60,302 bases of DNA from the NCBI GenBank assembly GCA_964504665.1, contig CAZDEH010000005.1, forward strand, positions 1-60,302, written 5' to 3'. The position numbers and the translations under genes are program-made. Origin of the DNA: STC-54 sp964504665. Lineage in GTDB: Bacteria > Patescibacteriota > Microgenomatia > Daviesbacterales > UBA10151. Each line of letters starts with the position of its first letter. The first letter of the stretch is position 1. Of this stretch, positions 6,584 to 14,410 are shown piece by piece. A model generated the notes under the pieces. The model was not told the origin of the DNA. It did no database searches and worked only from the letters and a program-made list of their open reading frames with translations.

Positions 6584-7408
6584 ATGATAAATACATTATT
6601 TGGTATAAAACGGAATATGACATCCAGTTATGATGCCCGCGGCAGACGGACGGGTGTCACCGTACTCGAGATTCAACCAAATATAGTTACCCAAATTAAA
6701 TCAGTGGACAGTAAAGATGGATATAATGCAATCCAAATCGGAGTAGGCCACAAAAAATCAATCAAAAAACCTCAGATCGGACATGCTGCTAAAGCTGGAA
6801 TAGACAAAAAACTCAGATGGTTTAGAGAAGTCAGAGAATCAGATGAAAATTTAGAACCTGGTCAAGAAATAACAATAGACCAGGTTTTTTCTAAGGGTAA
6901 CTCAGTCAAAATTACCGGTATTTCTAAAGGAAAAGGTTTTCAAGGTGGAGTCAGACGTCATGGTTTTCATGGCGGACCAAAAACCCACGGTCAATCAGAT
7001 CGTCACCGTGCTCCCGGTTCTATCGGATCCGGAACTACCCCGGGAAGGGTGTTAAAAGGTAAAAAAATGGCCGGACATATGGGGAACGAAACTTCCTCTG
7101 TAAAAAATTTAGAAGTTGTTGCAGTTGATAAAAAAGAAAATTTATTGTTAGTAAAAGGAGCGATCCCTGGTTTTTCCGGAGGTTTAGTGCAAATTACTAA
7201 ACTTGGACATATTAAAGGCTATACTCCTCCACCTGAGGAAAAAGAAGAAGAGTCGGAGGAGGAATTAAGCGTTGAGAATCAAGGATTAAGTGAGGAAAAA
7301 GTGGAAACAACAGAAAAAGTTGAAGGAGAATCCTCCTCCGCTGACAGCCGTCGGTCAGAGCCTATGGCGTCGGACGAAGCTACGAAGGACAAGGAAAATG
7401 CCAGTTAA
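6584..7408 (+). CDS. rplC: 50S ribosomal protein L3
   Basis: L3 organises the start of 50S assembly and reaches the peptidyl-transferase centre. The core is clear: GVTVLEI near the N-terminus, GKGFQGGVRRHGFHGGPKTHG with the central loop, and RHRAPGSIGSGTTPGRVLKGKKMAGHMG. At 274 residues it is longer than usual because of an acidic tail from about residue 215 (EEKEEESEEELSVEN onward). The tail's last part is encoded by repeat-like DNA (7340-7393). Its stop overlaps the rplD start by 11 bases, and the repeat supplies the rplD ribosome-binding site. Confidence 0.95.
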   Translation: MINTLFGIKRNMTSSYDARGRRTGVTVLEIQPNIVTQIKSVDSKDGYNAIQIGVGHKKSIKKPQIGHAAKAGIDKKLRWFREVRESDENLEPGQEITIDQVFSKGNSVKITGISKGKGFQGGVRRHGFHGGPKTHGQSDRHRAPGSIGSGTTPGRVLKGKKMAGHMGNETSSVKNLEVVAVDKKENLLLVKGAIPGFSGGLVQITKLGHIKGYTPPPEEKEEESEEELSVENQGLSEEKVETTEKVEGESSSADSRRSEPMASDEATKDKENAS

Positions 7409-8156
7409 AAAAGAAATTAAAAAAGAATCTACAGTAAAACGTTTACCGTCTACCGCAAAAAAAGCGGAAAGCGGCTCGCCTCGCGAAGCGGGAAGTCGGA
7501 AGTTGATTGGCTTATCTGTTCCTATGGTGAATATAGGTGGTAAAGATGTAGGCATTCTAGCTTTGCCGAAAGAAATTTTTGGAGCTAAAATAAATAAACC
7601 ACTCCTTTCCCAGGCTCTCAGAGTTTATTTGAATAATGCAACTGCTCATCACTCAAATACAAAAACCAGAGGTGAAGTAAAAGGTTCTACCAGAAAAATT
7701 AGGGCTCAAAAAGGGACAGGAGGAGCCAGACATGGATCAGTGAGAGCTCCTATTTTTGTAGGTGGAGGTATTTCACTTGGTCCTAAATACAGAAAAGTGA
7801 TATTAGACTTGCCTAAAAAGATGAAAAAAGCAGCATTGATCTCTGCTTTATCTGAAAAAGTTCATGATAGCGAGATAATGGGTATTACAGGTTTGGAAAA
7901 AATAACAGGTAAAACTAAGGAAATGCATTCTTTGGCAGAAAAAATGCAAAAGAAAAGTCTCTTAATTGTGACCGGTGAGAAAAATGAAGCTTTAAGGAGA
8001 GCTGTTGGTAATTTATCAAATGTAAACTCTTTATTAGCAGATCAACTGAGCGTGATGGATTTAATTAAATATCAAACTGTTATGATGACAAAAGAAGCCG
8101 TAAAAAATATAGAAGGCAGAATTAAGAGTGAAAAAGTAGAGGAATCCCCAAAATGA
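7398..8156 (+). CDS. rplD: 50S ribosomal protein L4
   Basis: L4 lines the peptide exit tunnel and in many bacteria also represses its own operon. The core begins about residue 38 and has the tunnel-loop region STRKIRAQKGTGGARHGSVRAPIFVGGG, typical of bacterial L4. The start is placed at ATG 7398 behind AAGGACAAGGAAA; an upstream in-frame start at 7290 would overlap rplC by over 100 bases. Residues 20-35 (KAESGSPREAGSRKL) come from a palindrome (7473-7492) that also occurs inside recX, so the N-terminal extension is partly a repeat insertion. Confidence 0.94.
   Translation: MPVKKEIKKESTVKRLPSTAKKAESGSPREAGSRKLIGLSVPMVNIGGKDVGILALPKEIFGAKINKPLLSQALRVYLNNATAHHSNTKTRGEVKGSTRKIRAQKGTGGARHGSVRAPIFVGGGISLGPKYRKVILDLPKKMKKAALISALSEKVHDSEIMGITGLEKITGKTKEMHSLAEKMQKKSLLIVTGEKNEALRRAVGNLSNVNSLLADQLSVMDLIKYQTVMMTKEAVKNIEGRIKSEKVEESPK
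7473..7492. repeat. Intragenic palindromic element (rplD copy)
   Basis: GGCTCGCCTCGCGAAGCGGG, lying in frame in the rplD N-terminus. Its reverse complement equals the recX element at 55869-55894 apart from six extra bases (CCGAAT) at the centre of the recX copy. Confidence 0.8.
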
Positions 8157-8587
8157 ATGTATTAATTAAAAAACCAATTATTTCTGAGAAAACAATGAGG
8201 CTTGCTAAAGCTGGTTGCTATTCTTTTATTGTCGCAAAAATGGCAAGGAAACTGGAGATTAAAGCCGCCGTTGAACACCAATTTGATGTGCATGTTGTGG
8301 ATATTAGAACCACCAATTTTAAAGATCAAAAAAAACAACAAAGAAGAGTGAGGTCAACATATATTATTCCTGGATTCAAGAAAGCAATTGTAAAACTGAA
8401 AAAAGGTCAGAAAATAGGTTTATTTGAAATAGCATCTGTACAAACTGAAACTGATGAAGGAGAGATAGAAGTGAAAGAGAAAAAGAGTTTATTAAGAGGA
8501 ACAAAGGTAAAAATAGAAAGAAATGACAAAGTAAAAACATCAAGTGATAAAACAGAAGATAAAGAAAAGAAAGGGAAGAAACAATAA
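8153..8587 (+). CDS. rplW: 50S ribosomal protein L23
   Basis: L23 sits at the tunnel exit and docks trigger factor and SRP. The N-terminal IIKKPIISEKTMRLA-type start (here VLIKKPIISEKTM), AAVEHQFDVHVVDIRT and the RRVRSTYIIPGFKKAIVKLK block identify it. At 144 residues it is about 45 longer than usual owing to a charged, lysine- and glutamate-rich C-terminus. The start overlaps the rplD stop (ATGA), so the two are translationally coupled. Confidence 0.95.
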   Translation: MNVLIKKPIISEKTMRLAKAGCYSFIVAKMARKLEIKAAVEHQFDVHVVDIRTTNFKDQKKQQRRVRSTYIIPGFKKAIVKLKKGQKIGLFEIASVQTETDEGEIEVKEKKSLLRGTKVKIERNDKVKTSSDKTEDKEKKGKKQ

Positions 8588-9432
8588 TGGGACTCATAAA
8601 TTATGAGCGAGACTCTAAGCTAATCGCTTATAAAGAAACAACAAAAACCAGAAGGTTTGCCTCCAAAATGGCAAGACCGAAGAAAAATAAAACCGCCCCA
8701 AAAAAGTTAATGGCAATACTCCAAAAACATAGTGGTAGGTCAAGAGGAACCATCACTGTCCGTCATCAAGGGGGAAGACATAAAAGGTATTATCGGGAGA
8801 TTGATTTTAAAAGAAATAAATTTGGAGTAATGGGTGCAGTAGCAGCGTTGGAGTATGATCCTAACAGAAATGTGGATATTGCTCTCATCAAATATGTAGA
8901 TGGTGAATACCGGTATATATTATCTCCTAAAGGTTTAAGGGTTGGGGATAAAGTACAGTCTGATGAGAAAGTTGAATTAAATATTGGGAACGCTTTAAAG
9001 CTGAAAAATATGCCTGTAGGGACGGAGGTTCATAACGTTGAACTGACACCTGGTAAAGGTGGACAACTGGGTCGGGCTGCCGGTACTTCTTTAACCCTGC
9101 AAGCAAAACAAGCTCCCTATGCTCACTTGAAACTTCCTTCAGGAGAGATTAGAATGATTTCCTTGGAATCCTTGGCTACAGTTGGGGTTTTGGGTAATGA
9201 GGAATGGAAAAATATTGAACTTGGTAAAGCGGGAAGAAAAAGACACCTGGGAATAAGACCTACTGTTAGGGGGACAGCACAAGATCCTCACTCACATCCG
9301 CACGGAGGTGGAGAAGGCAGGTCAGGTGTGGGAAGAAAGAAACCAATGACTGTTTATGGCAGACCGGCTGTAGGTAAAACCAGAAATAAAAAGAAATTGT
9401 CACATAAAATGATCATTAAGAGGAGAAAATAA
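8587..9432 (+). CDS. rplB: 50S ribosomal protein L2
   Basis: L2 is needed for subunit joining and peptidyl-transferase activity. At 281 residues it is full length. Recognisable blocks are SGRSRGTITVRHQGGRHKR, the middle LRVGDKV and AAGTSLTLQAK, and the C-terminal DPHSHPHGGGEGRSGVGRK, which carries the conserved histidines near the catalytic centre, then TVYGRPAVGKTRNKKK. The one-base overlap with the rplW stop places it in the same transcript. Confidence 0.97.
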   Translation: MGLINYERDSKLIAYKETTKTRRFASKMARPKKNKTAPKKLMAILQKHSGRSRGTITVRHQGGRHKRYYREIDFKRNKFGVMGAVAALEYDPNRNVDIALIKYVDGEYRYILSPKGLRVGDKVQSDEKVELNIGNALKLKNMPVGTEVHNVELTPGKGGQLGRAAGTSLTLQAKQAPYAHLKLPSGEIRMISLESLATVGVLGNEEWKNIELGKAGRKRHLGIRPTVRGTAQDPHSHPHGGGEGRSGVGRKKPMTVYGRPAVGKTRNKKKLSHKMIIKRRK

Positions 9433-9437
9433 ATAAT

Positions 9438-9722
9438 ATGTCACGAAGCTTAAAAAAGGGACCATATATTGATGCCAAATTATTAAAAAAGATTATGGCT
9501 CAAAAAAACGGTGGACAAAAGACCCCTATTAAAACATGGGTCCGGGCTTCTCAAATTTCACCTGATTTCGTTGGGGCTACTTTAATGATCCATAATGGTA
9601 AGAATTTTATTTCAGTGTATATTTCAGAATCAATGGTAGGGCACCGTGTAGGAGAATTTTCTCCCACCAGAACTTTTAGATCACATGGTAAAAAGACTGA
9701 AAAATCATCAGCCAAAACTTAA
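9438..9722 (+). CDS. rpsS: 30S ribosomal protein S19
   Basis: S19 forms a head complex with S13. The 94-residue sequence starts SRSLKKGPYIDAKLLKKI and contains SQISPDFVGATLMIHNGK and MVGHRVGEFSPTRTFRSHG, all diagnostic. Length is normal. It lies five bases after rplB. Confidence 0.97.
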   Translation: MSRSLKKGPYIDAKLLKKIMAQKNGGQKTPIKTWVRASQISPDFVGATLMIHNGKNFISVYISESMVGHRVGEFSPTRTFRSHGKKTEKSSAKT

Positions 9723-9730
9723 AAAATAAT

Positions 9731-10084
9731 ATGGAAATTACATCAATACAAAAAAATATTCGCAGTTCTCCCCGTAAAATGAGACTCGTAGTGGATATGA
9801 TTAGAAATATGAAACCTGTGAGAGCAGTGCAAATATTAGAGTTTACGAATAAAGCTGCAGCCCTGCCTTTATCTAAAGCAATAAAAACAGTTTTAGGCAA
9901 TGCTAAATCACAAAATCTGGATGTAAACTTGATGGTTTTTAAGGCTATAGAGGTAAACGAAGGAACTAAAATGAAAAGATTCCGTGCTGGGACCAAGGGC
10001 AGAGCTAAACCATATAAAAAGAGACTCAGCCATATCAAAATTGTTTTAACAGATGAAATTAAAGGAGAAAAAAATGGGACGTAA
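9731..10084 (+). CDS. rplV: 50S ribosomal protein L22
   Basis: L22 lines the exit tunnel. It has the N-terminal IRSSPRKMRLVVDMIRNM block, PLSKAIKTVLGNAKSQNLD, and the C-terminal MKRFRAGTKGRAKPYKKR loop that reaches into the tunnel. At 117 residues it is normal. Its end overlaps the rpsC start by 11 bases. Confidence 0.97.
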   Translation: MEITSIQKNIRSSPRKMRLVVDMIRNMKPVRAVQILEFTNKAAALPLSKAIKTVLGNAKSQNLDVNLMVFKAIEVNEGTKMKRFRAGTKGRAKPYKKRLSHIKIVLTDEIKGEKNGT

Positions 10085-10718
10085 AGTAAATCCGATAAGT
10101 TTTAGAATGGGCAATGTTTCTACTTGGCAATCCAGGTGGTTTGCTGATGATAAAAAATACAGACAGTTTGTATTAGCCGATATCAAAATCAGAGATGTCC
10201 TGATGAAGAAACTCCGACCTGCCGGAATAGTTAAGGTGGAGATAGAAAGAGCCAGTAATAAATTAAAAGTAATTATTTTTGTTGCGCGTCCCGGTGTTTT
10301 AATCGGGAGAGGAGGTCAGGGGTTAACGGATTTGAAGAAATTCTTAATGACTGAACTTCAAATTAAAGATGAAAACACACTCGAAATCACCCCGATGGAT
10401 GTCCGTACCCCGGATTTATCTGCCTATTTAGTCGCTCAAAACGCTTCTGAACAATTAGCTAAAAGGTTACCGGCTCAACGGGTGATGAATCAGTCTGTTG
10501 ATCGGGTAATGCGTGCCGGGGCTAAAGGTGTCAGGATAGTTTTAGCAGGTAGAATTGGTGGAGCAGAAATTGCCCGTCGGGAATGGAAAGCACAAGGAAC
10601 AATGCCTCTGCATACACTCAGGCAAGATATTGACTTTGCCTCTGTTCCAGCACTCACAAAATCAGGATATGTTGGAGTTAAGGTTTGGATTAACCGTGGG
10701 GAGGCGGTAGTAAATTAA
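10074..10718 (+). CDS. rpsC: 30S ribosomal protein S3
   Basis: S3 is at the mRNA entry site and has helicase-like activity with S4. The sequence MGRKVNPISFRMG sets the start at 10074 rather than the upstream ATG at 10053. A KH domain with RPGVLIGRGGQGL is at about residues 75-88, and the C-terminal domain has RVMRAGAKGVRIVLAGRIGGAEIARREW. At 214 residues the length is normal for bacterial S3. Confidence 0.96.
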   Translation: MGRKVNPISFRMGNVSTWQSRWFADDKKYRQFVLADIKIRDVLMKKLRPAGIVKVEIERASNKLKVIIFVARPGVLIGRGGQGLTDLKKFLMTELQIKDENTLEITPMDVRTPDLSAYLVAQNASEQLAKRLPAQRVMNQSVDRVMRAGAKGVRIVLAGRIGGAEIARREWKAQGTMPLHTLRQDIDFASVPALTKSGYVGVKVWINRGEAVVN

Positions 10719-11134
10719 TGGCACTTCTAGTCCCGAAAAGAGTGAAACACCGCAAAACTTTCAGAGGAAAAAGAGGTGGAGTTGCTACCCGTGGAAATCA
10801 GTTAAATTTTGGTACATATGGCTTGAAGGTAGTGGAACGGGGATGGATTTCGTCACGTCAGATTGAAGCGGCAAGACGTGCTGCTACCCACTTTACTTCC
10901 CGTGGAGGAAGATTATGGATTCGGATTTTTCCCGATAAACCGGTGACTAAACACCCGGCTGAGGCGAGAATGGGATCGGGAAAAGGGGATGTTATCGGTT
11001 ATGTTGCAGTTGTCAGACCTGGTAATGTTATTTTTGAAATTGGTGCGGTATCAACTGTGATTGCAGAAGAAGCCATGCGTTTAGCAGCTCATAAATTACC
11101 GCTCAAAACTAAATTTGTAATGAAAGAGAGTTAA
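10718..11134 (+). CDS. rplP: 50S ribosomal protein L16
   Basis: L16 helps place A-site tRNA. The blocks RGGVATRGNQLNFGTYGLK, ERGWISSRQIEAARRA and RGGRLWIRIFPDKPVTKHP are diagnostic. At 138 residues it has normal length. The ATG overlaps the rpsC stop by one base. Confidence 0.97.
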   Translation: MALLVPKRVKHRKTFRGKRGGVATRGNQLNFGTYGLKVVERGWISSRQIEAARRAATHFTSRGGRLWIRIFPDKPVTKHPAEARMGSGKGDVIGYVAVVRPGNVIFEIGAVSTVIAEEAMRLAAHKLPLKTKFVMKES

Positions 11135-11171
11135 AGATATAAGCAGAGCTTGAAATTTTGAAGACAAAATT

Positions 11172-11420
11172 ATGAAAAAAACTGAGTTTGTTGAAATAAA
11201 AAAGATGGATATACCAGCATTAAAGGAAAAGGCTAAGAAAATAAAAGAAGAAATCGCAGGATTGATAATTGATAAAAATATGAATAAAATGCCTAATCTA
11301 AAATTAATTAAAAGTAAAAGAAATGAGTTGGCTAAAACTTTAACCGTTTGGCAGCAAAAAAGATTACTGCAAGAGTTAGAACAACAAGAAGAAAAGAATG
11401 AGGAGGAAAGAATAAAATGA
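11172..11420 (+). CDS. rpmC: 50S ribosomal protein L29
   Basis: An 82-residue L29, a helical hairpin beside L23 at the exit tunnel. The recognisable part is LKEKAKKIKEEIAGL followed by the conserved helix with LIKSKRNELAKTLTVWQQK. The C-terminus is a charged extension ending EEKNEEERIK. Sequence is diverged but position between rplP and rpsQ and length support the call. Its 3' end runs into a run of three hairpins before rpsQ. Confidence 0.88.
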   Translation: MKKTEFVEIKKMDIPALKEKAKKIKEEIAGLIIDKNMNKMPNLKLIKSKRNELAKTLTVWQQKRLLQELEQQEEKNEEERIK

Positions 11421-11442
11421 TAGTTAAAAAAAATGAACCTCT

Positions 11443-11538
11443 CCCCGCTGCAAGCAGCGGGGTATCCCACAAAAGTGGGATAAGTTCTTTTGAGCATTCA
11501 TCCTCGCGTAGTAAACTACGAGGTATTCTCGCTCAAAA
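11443..11538. repeat. Triple-hairpin element between rpmC and rpsQ
   Basis: Three successive palindromes. The first is CCCCGCTGC-AA-GCAGCGGGG (11443-11462). The second is TATCCCAC-AAAA-GTGGGATA (11463-11482). The third has outer arms TTTTGAGC/GCTCAAAA (11488-11495 and 11531-11538) with an inner GTAG/CTAC-based hairpin. The compact, back-to-back stems look like the end structure of an IS200/IS605-type or other hairpin-recognised mini-element. Confidence 0.85.
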
Positions 11539-11578
11539 TAAAACCAAGGAATTAAAAATCAATCTGACAAAAAAAACT

Positions 11579-11923
11579 ATGGAAAAAACAAAGCAAGTAT
11601 TTAAAGGAAGGGTAATAGCTGCAAAAACTTTGCATACAGCGACTGTATTGCTAGAAAGCAGAAAAACGCATCCTTTATATAAAAAATCTTATGCCCATAG
11701 TAAAAAATATCTTGTAGAAGATGATTTAGGAGTAAAAGCGGGTGATTTGGTAGAAATTATCAAGTGTAAACCGATGTCTAAAAATAAACATTTTAAGATT
11801 ATGAAAGTAATTGGACGTGATATGGAAGCAATTGTGACGGAGCAATTAAAAGAAGAAGCGCAAGCTGCAATTGAGGAAGTTCTGCCTGTCGAAAAAGAAG
11901 AAGCGATTGCTGCTGCCGAATAG
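11579..11923 (+). CDS. rpsQ: 30S ribosomal protein S17
   Basis: S17 is a primary 16S rRNA-binding protein. The core KQVFKGRVIAAKTLHTATVLLESRKTHPLYKKSYAHSKKY is clear. The start is placed at ATG 11579, where homology begins. The frame is open back to 11417, but residues there would be encoded by the triple-hairpin element, so that longer form is unlikely to be ancestral. After the TAG at 11921-11923 the same frame continues 20 codons in the lysine- and glutamate-rich style of a ribosomal tail before a TGA, so the tail may have been clipped by a point mutation. Confidence 0.92.
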   Translation: MEKTKQVFKGRVIAAKTLHTATVLLESRKTHPLYKKSYAHSKKYLVEDDLGVKAGDLVEIIKCKPMSKNKHFKIMKVIGRDMEAIVTEQLKEEAQAAIEEVLPVEKEEAIAAAE

Positions 11924-12004
11924 CCTGAAGATAAAAATGAAAAACCAAAAAAATCAAGTAAAAGAAAGGGAAAGTCTGAAAACTGAAGACTGGTAGCTAA
12001 TTTT

Positions 12005-12373
12005 ATGTTACAGCACAGATCAATGGTAAAAGTTGCCGATAATAGTGGGGCTAAAGTAGTGATGGTTATTCAGCCACTGGGAGGTTCCGGTAAAAGAAAG
12101 GCGACCCTTGGGGAACTAGTAACCGGAGTCGTAAAAGGGGCTGATCCAAATGGGCAGGTTAAAGATCACGAGTTAGTCAGGGCGGTAATTGTAAGAACTA
12201 AAAAAGAGAGAAGAAGAGACGATGGATCGTACATTAAATTTGATGAAAATGCAGTGGTGATTATAGATAAAGACGGTAATTTACGGGCAACCCGGGTGTT
12301 TGGCCCTATTGCCAGGGAAGTTAGAGATAAAGGATTTACCAAAATAGCATCTTTAGCACCGGAGGTATGGTAA
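12005..12373 (+). CDS. rplN: 50S ribosomal protein L14
   Basis: L14 contacts the small subunit at bridge B8. The 122-residue sequence starts MLQHRSMVKVADNSGAK and has VKDHELVRAVIVRTKKERRR, FDENAVVIIDKDGNLRATRVFGPIARE and the terminal KIASLAPEVW. Length and sequence are canonical. Confidence 0.98.
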   Translation: MLQHRSMVKVADNSGAKVVMVIQPLGGSGKRKATLGELVTGVVKGADPNGQVKDHELVRAVIVRTKKERRRDDGSYIKFDENAVVIIDKDGNLRATRVFGPIAREVRDKGFTKIASLAPEVW

Positions 12374-12377
12374 ATAT

Positions 12378-12728
12378 ATGAAGATAAAAACAGGAGATAC
12401 TGTACAAATACTCTTAGGAAAAGACCGGGGTAAAACCGGCAAAGTTCTCCGTGTTTGGACTAAAGAAAATAAGATATTAGTAGAAGGAGTAAATATCTAT
12501 AAAAGACATATTAAGAAAACAAAGCAACATGAAGGAGGCATTATAGATATCCCCAAACCACTTAATTTCAGCAATGTATCTTTAATTTGTCCGTCGTGTA
12601 AGAAGAAAACTCGAATCAGTATGAAAATTGAATTAAATAAGCAAAGCTTGCGATCTGAAGATCTTAAAAAAATACGGATATGCAAGAAGTGCCATGAGGA
12701 AATAAAGATGAAGAAGGAGAGTAAATAA
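12378..12728 (+). CDS. rplX: 50S ribosomal protein L24
   Basis: L24 starts 50S assembly. A KOW motif is at residues 2-28 (IKTGDTVQILLGKDRGKTGKV), then VEGVNIYKRHIKKTKQ and a zinc-ribbon-like pair of CPSC and CKKC near residues 73 and 106, which many L24 proteins keep. Length 116. One-base overlap with rplE. Confidence 0.95.
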   Translation: MKIKTGDTVQILLGKDRGKTGKVLRVWTKENKILVEGVNIYKRHIKKTKQHEGGIIDIPKPLNFSNVSLICPSCKKKTRISMKIELNKQSLRSEDLKKIRICKKCHEEIKMKKESK

Positions 12729-13285
12729 TGAATCGTTTGAAAGATAAATACCAAAAAGAAATATTGCCAAAATTAAAAGAGGAATTTGGTATAAAAAATA
12801 ATTTTGCTGTACCAATTTTAACAAAAATCGTTATTAATACCGGTATGGGAGATGCTAAGGATAATAAAGATATAGCATTGAAAGTTGTCGAAAATTTAAC
12901 TGCTCTGACCGGTCAAAAGCCAATTACGACTGTTGCCAGGGATTCAATTGCTGGGTTTAAACTCGGTAAAGGCAACACAATTGGAGCAATGGTTACGTTG
13001 CGCGGCAGTAGAATGTATGATTTTTTAGATAAATTGATAAGTATTGTTTTACCGAAAGTAAGAGATTTCCGGGGGATCCCCAATACCTCATTTGATACCC
13101 GTGGCAATTATACTTTAGGGCTACCAGAAATTGTTATATTTCCAGAGGTAAACTTTCAAGTTGTCACGACTGGTAGTAAAATAAGAGGCTTAGAAATATC
13201 TATCGTGACAAGCGCTAAAAAAATGGAGCAGGGCAAAAAATTATTAGAATTACTTGGAATGCCATTTAAAAAGGAGGCTAGGTAG
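12728..13285 (+). CDS. rplE: 50S ribosomal protein L5
   Basis: L5 binds 5S rRNA and forms bridge B1b. Diagnostic stretches are VINTGMGDAKDNK, LTGQKPITTVARDSIAGFKL, GNTIGAMVTLRG and RDFRGIPNTSFDTRGNYTLG. The length of 185 is normal. Confidence 0.97.
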   Translation: MNRLKDKYQKEILPKLKEEFGIKNNFAVPILTKIVINTGMGDAKDNKDIALKVVENLTALTGQKPITTVARDSIAGFKLGKGNTIGAMVTLRGSRMYDFLDKLISIVLPKVRDFRGIPNTSFDTRGNYTLGLPEIVIFPEVNFQVVTTGSKIRGLEISIVTSAKKMEQGKKLLELLGMPFKKEAR

Positions 13286-13288
13286 TTT

Positions 13289-13468
13289 ATGGCAAAAACA
13301 AGTAATGTAGTTAAAGCAAAAGAAAAATACCAGGTCAGGTACCATTCTAGATGTCAGAGATGTGGTAGATCCAGGTTTGTTTATAGGAAATTTGGTTTAT
13401 GCAGACTTTGTTTTAGAGAACTAGCTAACTTAGGGCAATTACCCGGAGTTAAGAAATCGAGTTGGTAA
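13289..13468 (+). CDS. rpsN: 30S ribosomal protein S14, zinc-binding type
   Basis: A 59-residue short S14 located between rplE and rpsH. Two cysteine pairs, CQRC and CRLC, form a zinc ribbon typical of the C+ (type Z) form. The sequence has RYHSRCQRCGRSRFVYRKFG and ends LPGVKKSSW. It assists assembly of the small-subunit head. A good ribosome-binding site (AAAAAGGAGG) overlaps the rplE end. Confidence 0.96.
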   Translation: MAKTSNVVKAKEKYQVRYHSRCQRCGRSRFVYRKFGLCRLCFRELANLGQLPGVKKSSW

Positions 13469-13472
13469 TAAT

Positions 13473-13850
13473 ATGCATGATAAAGTAGGAGATTTATTGA
13501 TTAGAATAAAAAATGGCTATATGGCCCGCCTCAATGAGGTTGTTTCCCCATACTCAAAACTCAGTATGGCGATCTGTCAGCTTCTAAAAAATGAAGGTTT
13601 TATAGAGGATTTCGAAAAGGGTGAACGGAACATAGAAATCACTCTAAAATATGAAAACAGAAAACCAGTGCTTACTAACGTAAAAAGAATCTCAAAGCCT
13701 GGTAAAAGAGTTTATAAAGGTAGTAAACTAATTCCGAGAGTTTACAATGGTTTAGGATTTGCGATTATTTCAACACCAAAGGGTGTAATGTCTGATCGAA
13801 CAGCACGAAAGGAGGGTCTGGGCGGAGAGATAATGGCTTTCGTCTGGTAA
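13473..13850 (+). CDS. rpsH: 30S ribosomal protein S8
   Basis: S8 nucleates the central domain of 16S rRNA and represses the spc operon in E. coli. The start MHDKVGDLLIRIKNGYMAR, middle RISKPGKRVY and end GVMSDRTARKEGLGGEIMAFVW are canonical. Length 125. Confidence 0.97.
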   Translation: MHDKVGDLLIRIKNGYMARLNEVVSPYSKLSMAICQLLKNEGFIEDFEKGERNIEITLKYENRKPVLTNVKRISKPGKRVYKGSKLIPRVYNGLGFAIISTPKGVMSDRTARKEGLGGEIMAFVW

Positions 13851-13852
13851 AT

Positions 13853-14410
13853 ATGTCAAGAATAGGTGAGGCAAAGATTCAAATACCAAATGGGGTGACT
13901 TGTGAAGTTCTGACCCGAAAAGTTATTGTTAAAGGTCCTTTGGGAGATCTTAGTATGAATCATTTATCAAAAGTTACAGTTGAAGTTTTGGGGGATCAGA
14001 TACTTGTGAAAAGAAAAAACGAAGATAAGTTCTCTAAATCATTGCATGGTTTAACCAGGTCTTTGATAAATAATATGGTTCTCGGAGTAGAAAAAGGATG
14101 GGAGAAAAAAATGGAGCTTGTAGGAGTTGGATATCGTGCTCAAGCAATCGGAGATAAATTATCACTCGCTGTGGGATATTCACATCCGGTAGAAATTGAA
14201 ATGCCAGAAGGAATTAAATTTATTGTGGAGGATAATACAAAGATCACCATTTCCGGGATTGATAAAATAAAAGTCGGACAAATGGCAGCTAAAATTAGGG
14301 GTGTTAGACCACCTGAGCCCTATAAAGGAAAGGGTATTAGGTACATCGGTGAGTATGTGAGAAGAAAAGCTGGTAAAGCCGGAAAGGTAGGAGTCGGAGC
14401 AGCAAAATGA
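13853..14410 (+). CDS. rplF: 50S ribosomal protein L6
   Basis: L6 supports the GTPase-associated centre. Two L6 repeats are visible: VIVKGPLGDLSM in the first, then VGYRAQAIGDKLSLAVGYSHPVE and the C-terminal RGVRPPEPYKGKGIRYIGEYVRRKAGKAG. At 185 residues it is normal. The TGA stop overlaps the rplR ATG. Confidence 0.97.
   Translation: MSRIGEAKIQIPNGVTCEVLTRKVIVKGPLGDLSMNHLSKVTVEVLGDQILVKRKNEDKFSKSLHGLTRSLINNMVLGVEKGWEKKMELVGVGYRAQAIGDKLSLAVGYSHPVEIEMPEGIKFIVEDNTKITISGIDKIKVGQMAAKIRGVRPPEPYKGKGIRYIGEYVRRKAGKAGKVGVGAAK

Noticed and set aside
11417..11578. Longer start for rpsQ at 11417
   Set aside because: The 54 extra residues are encoded by the triple-hairpin element and have no likeness to S17; the domain begins at the ATG at 11579.
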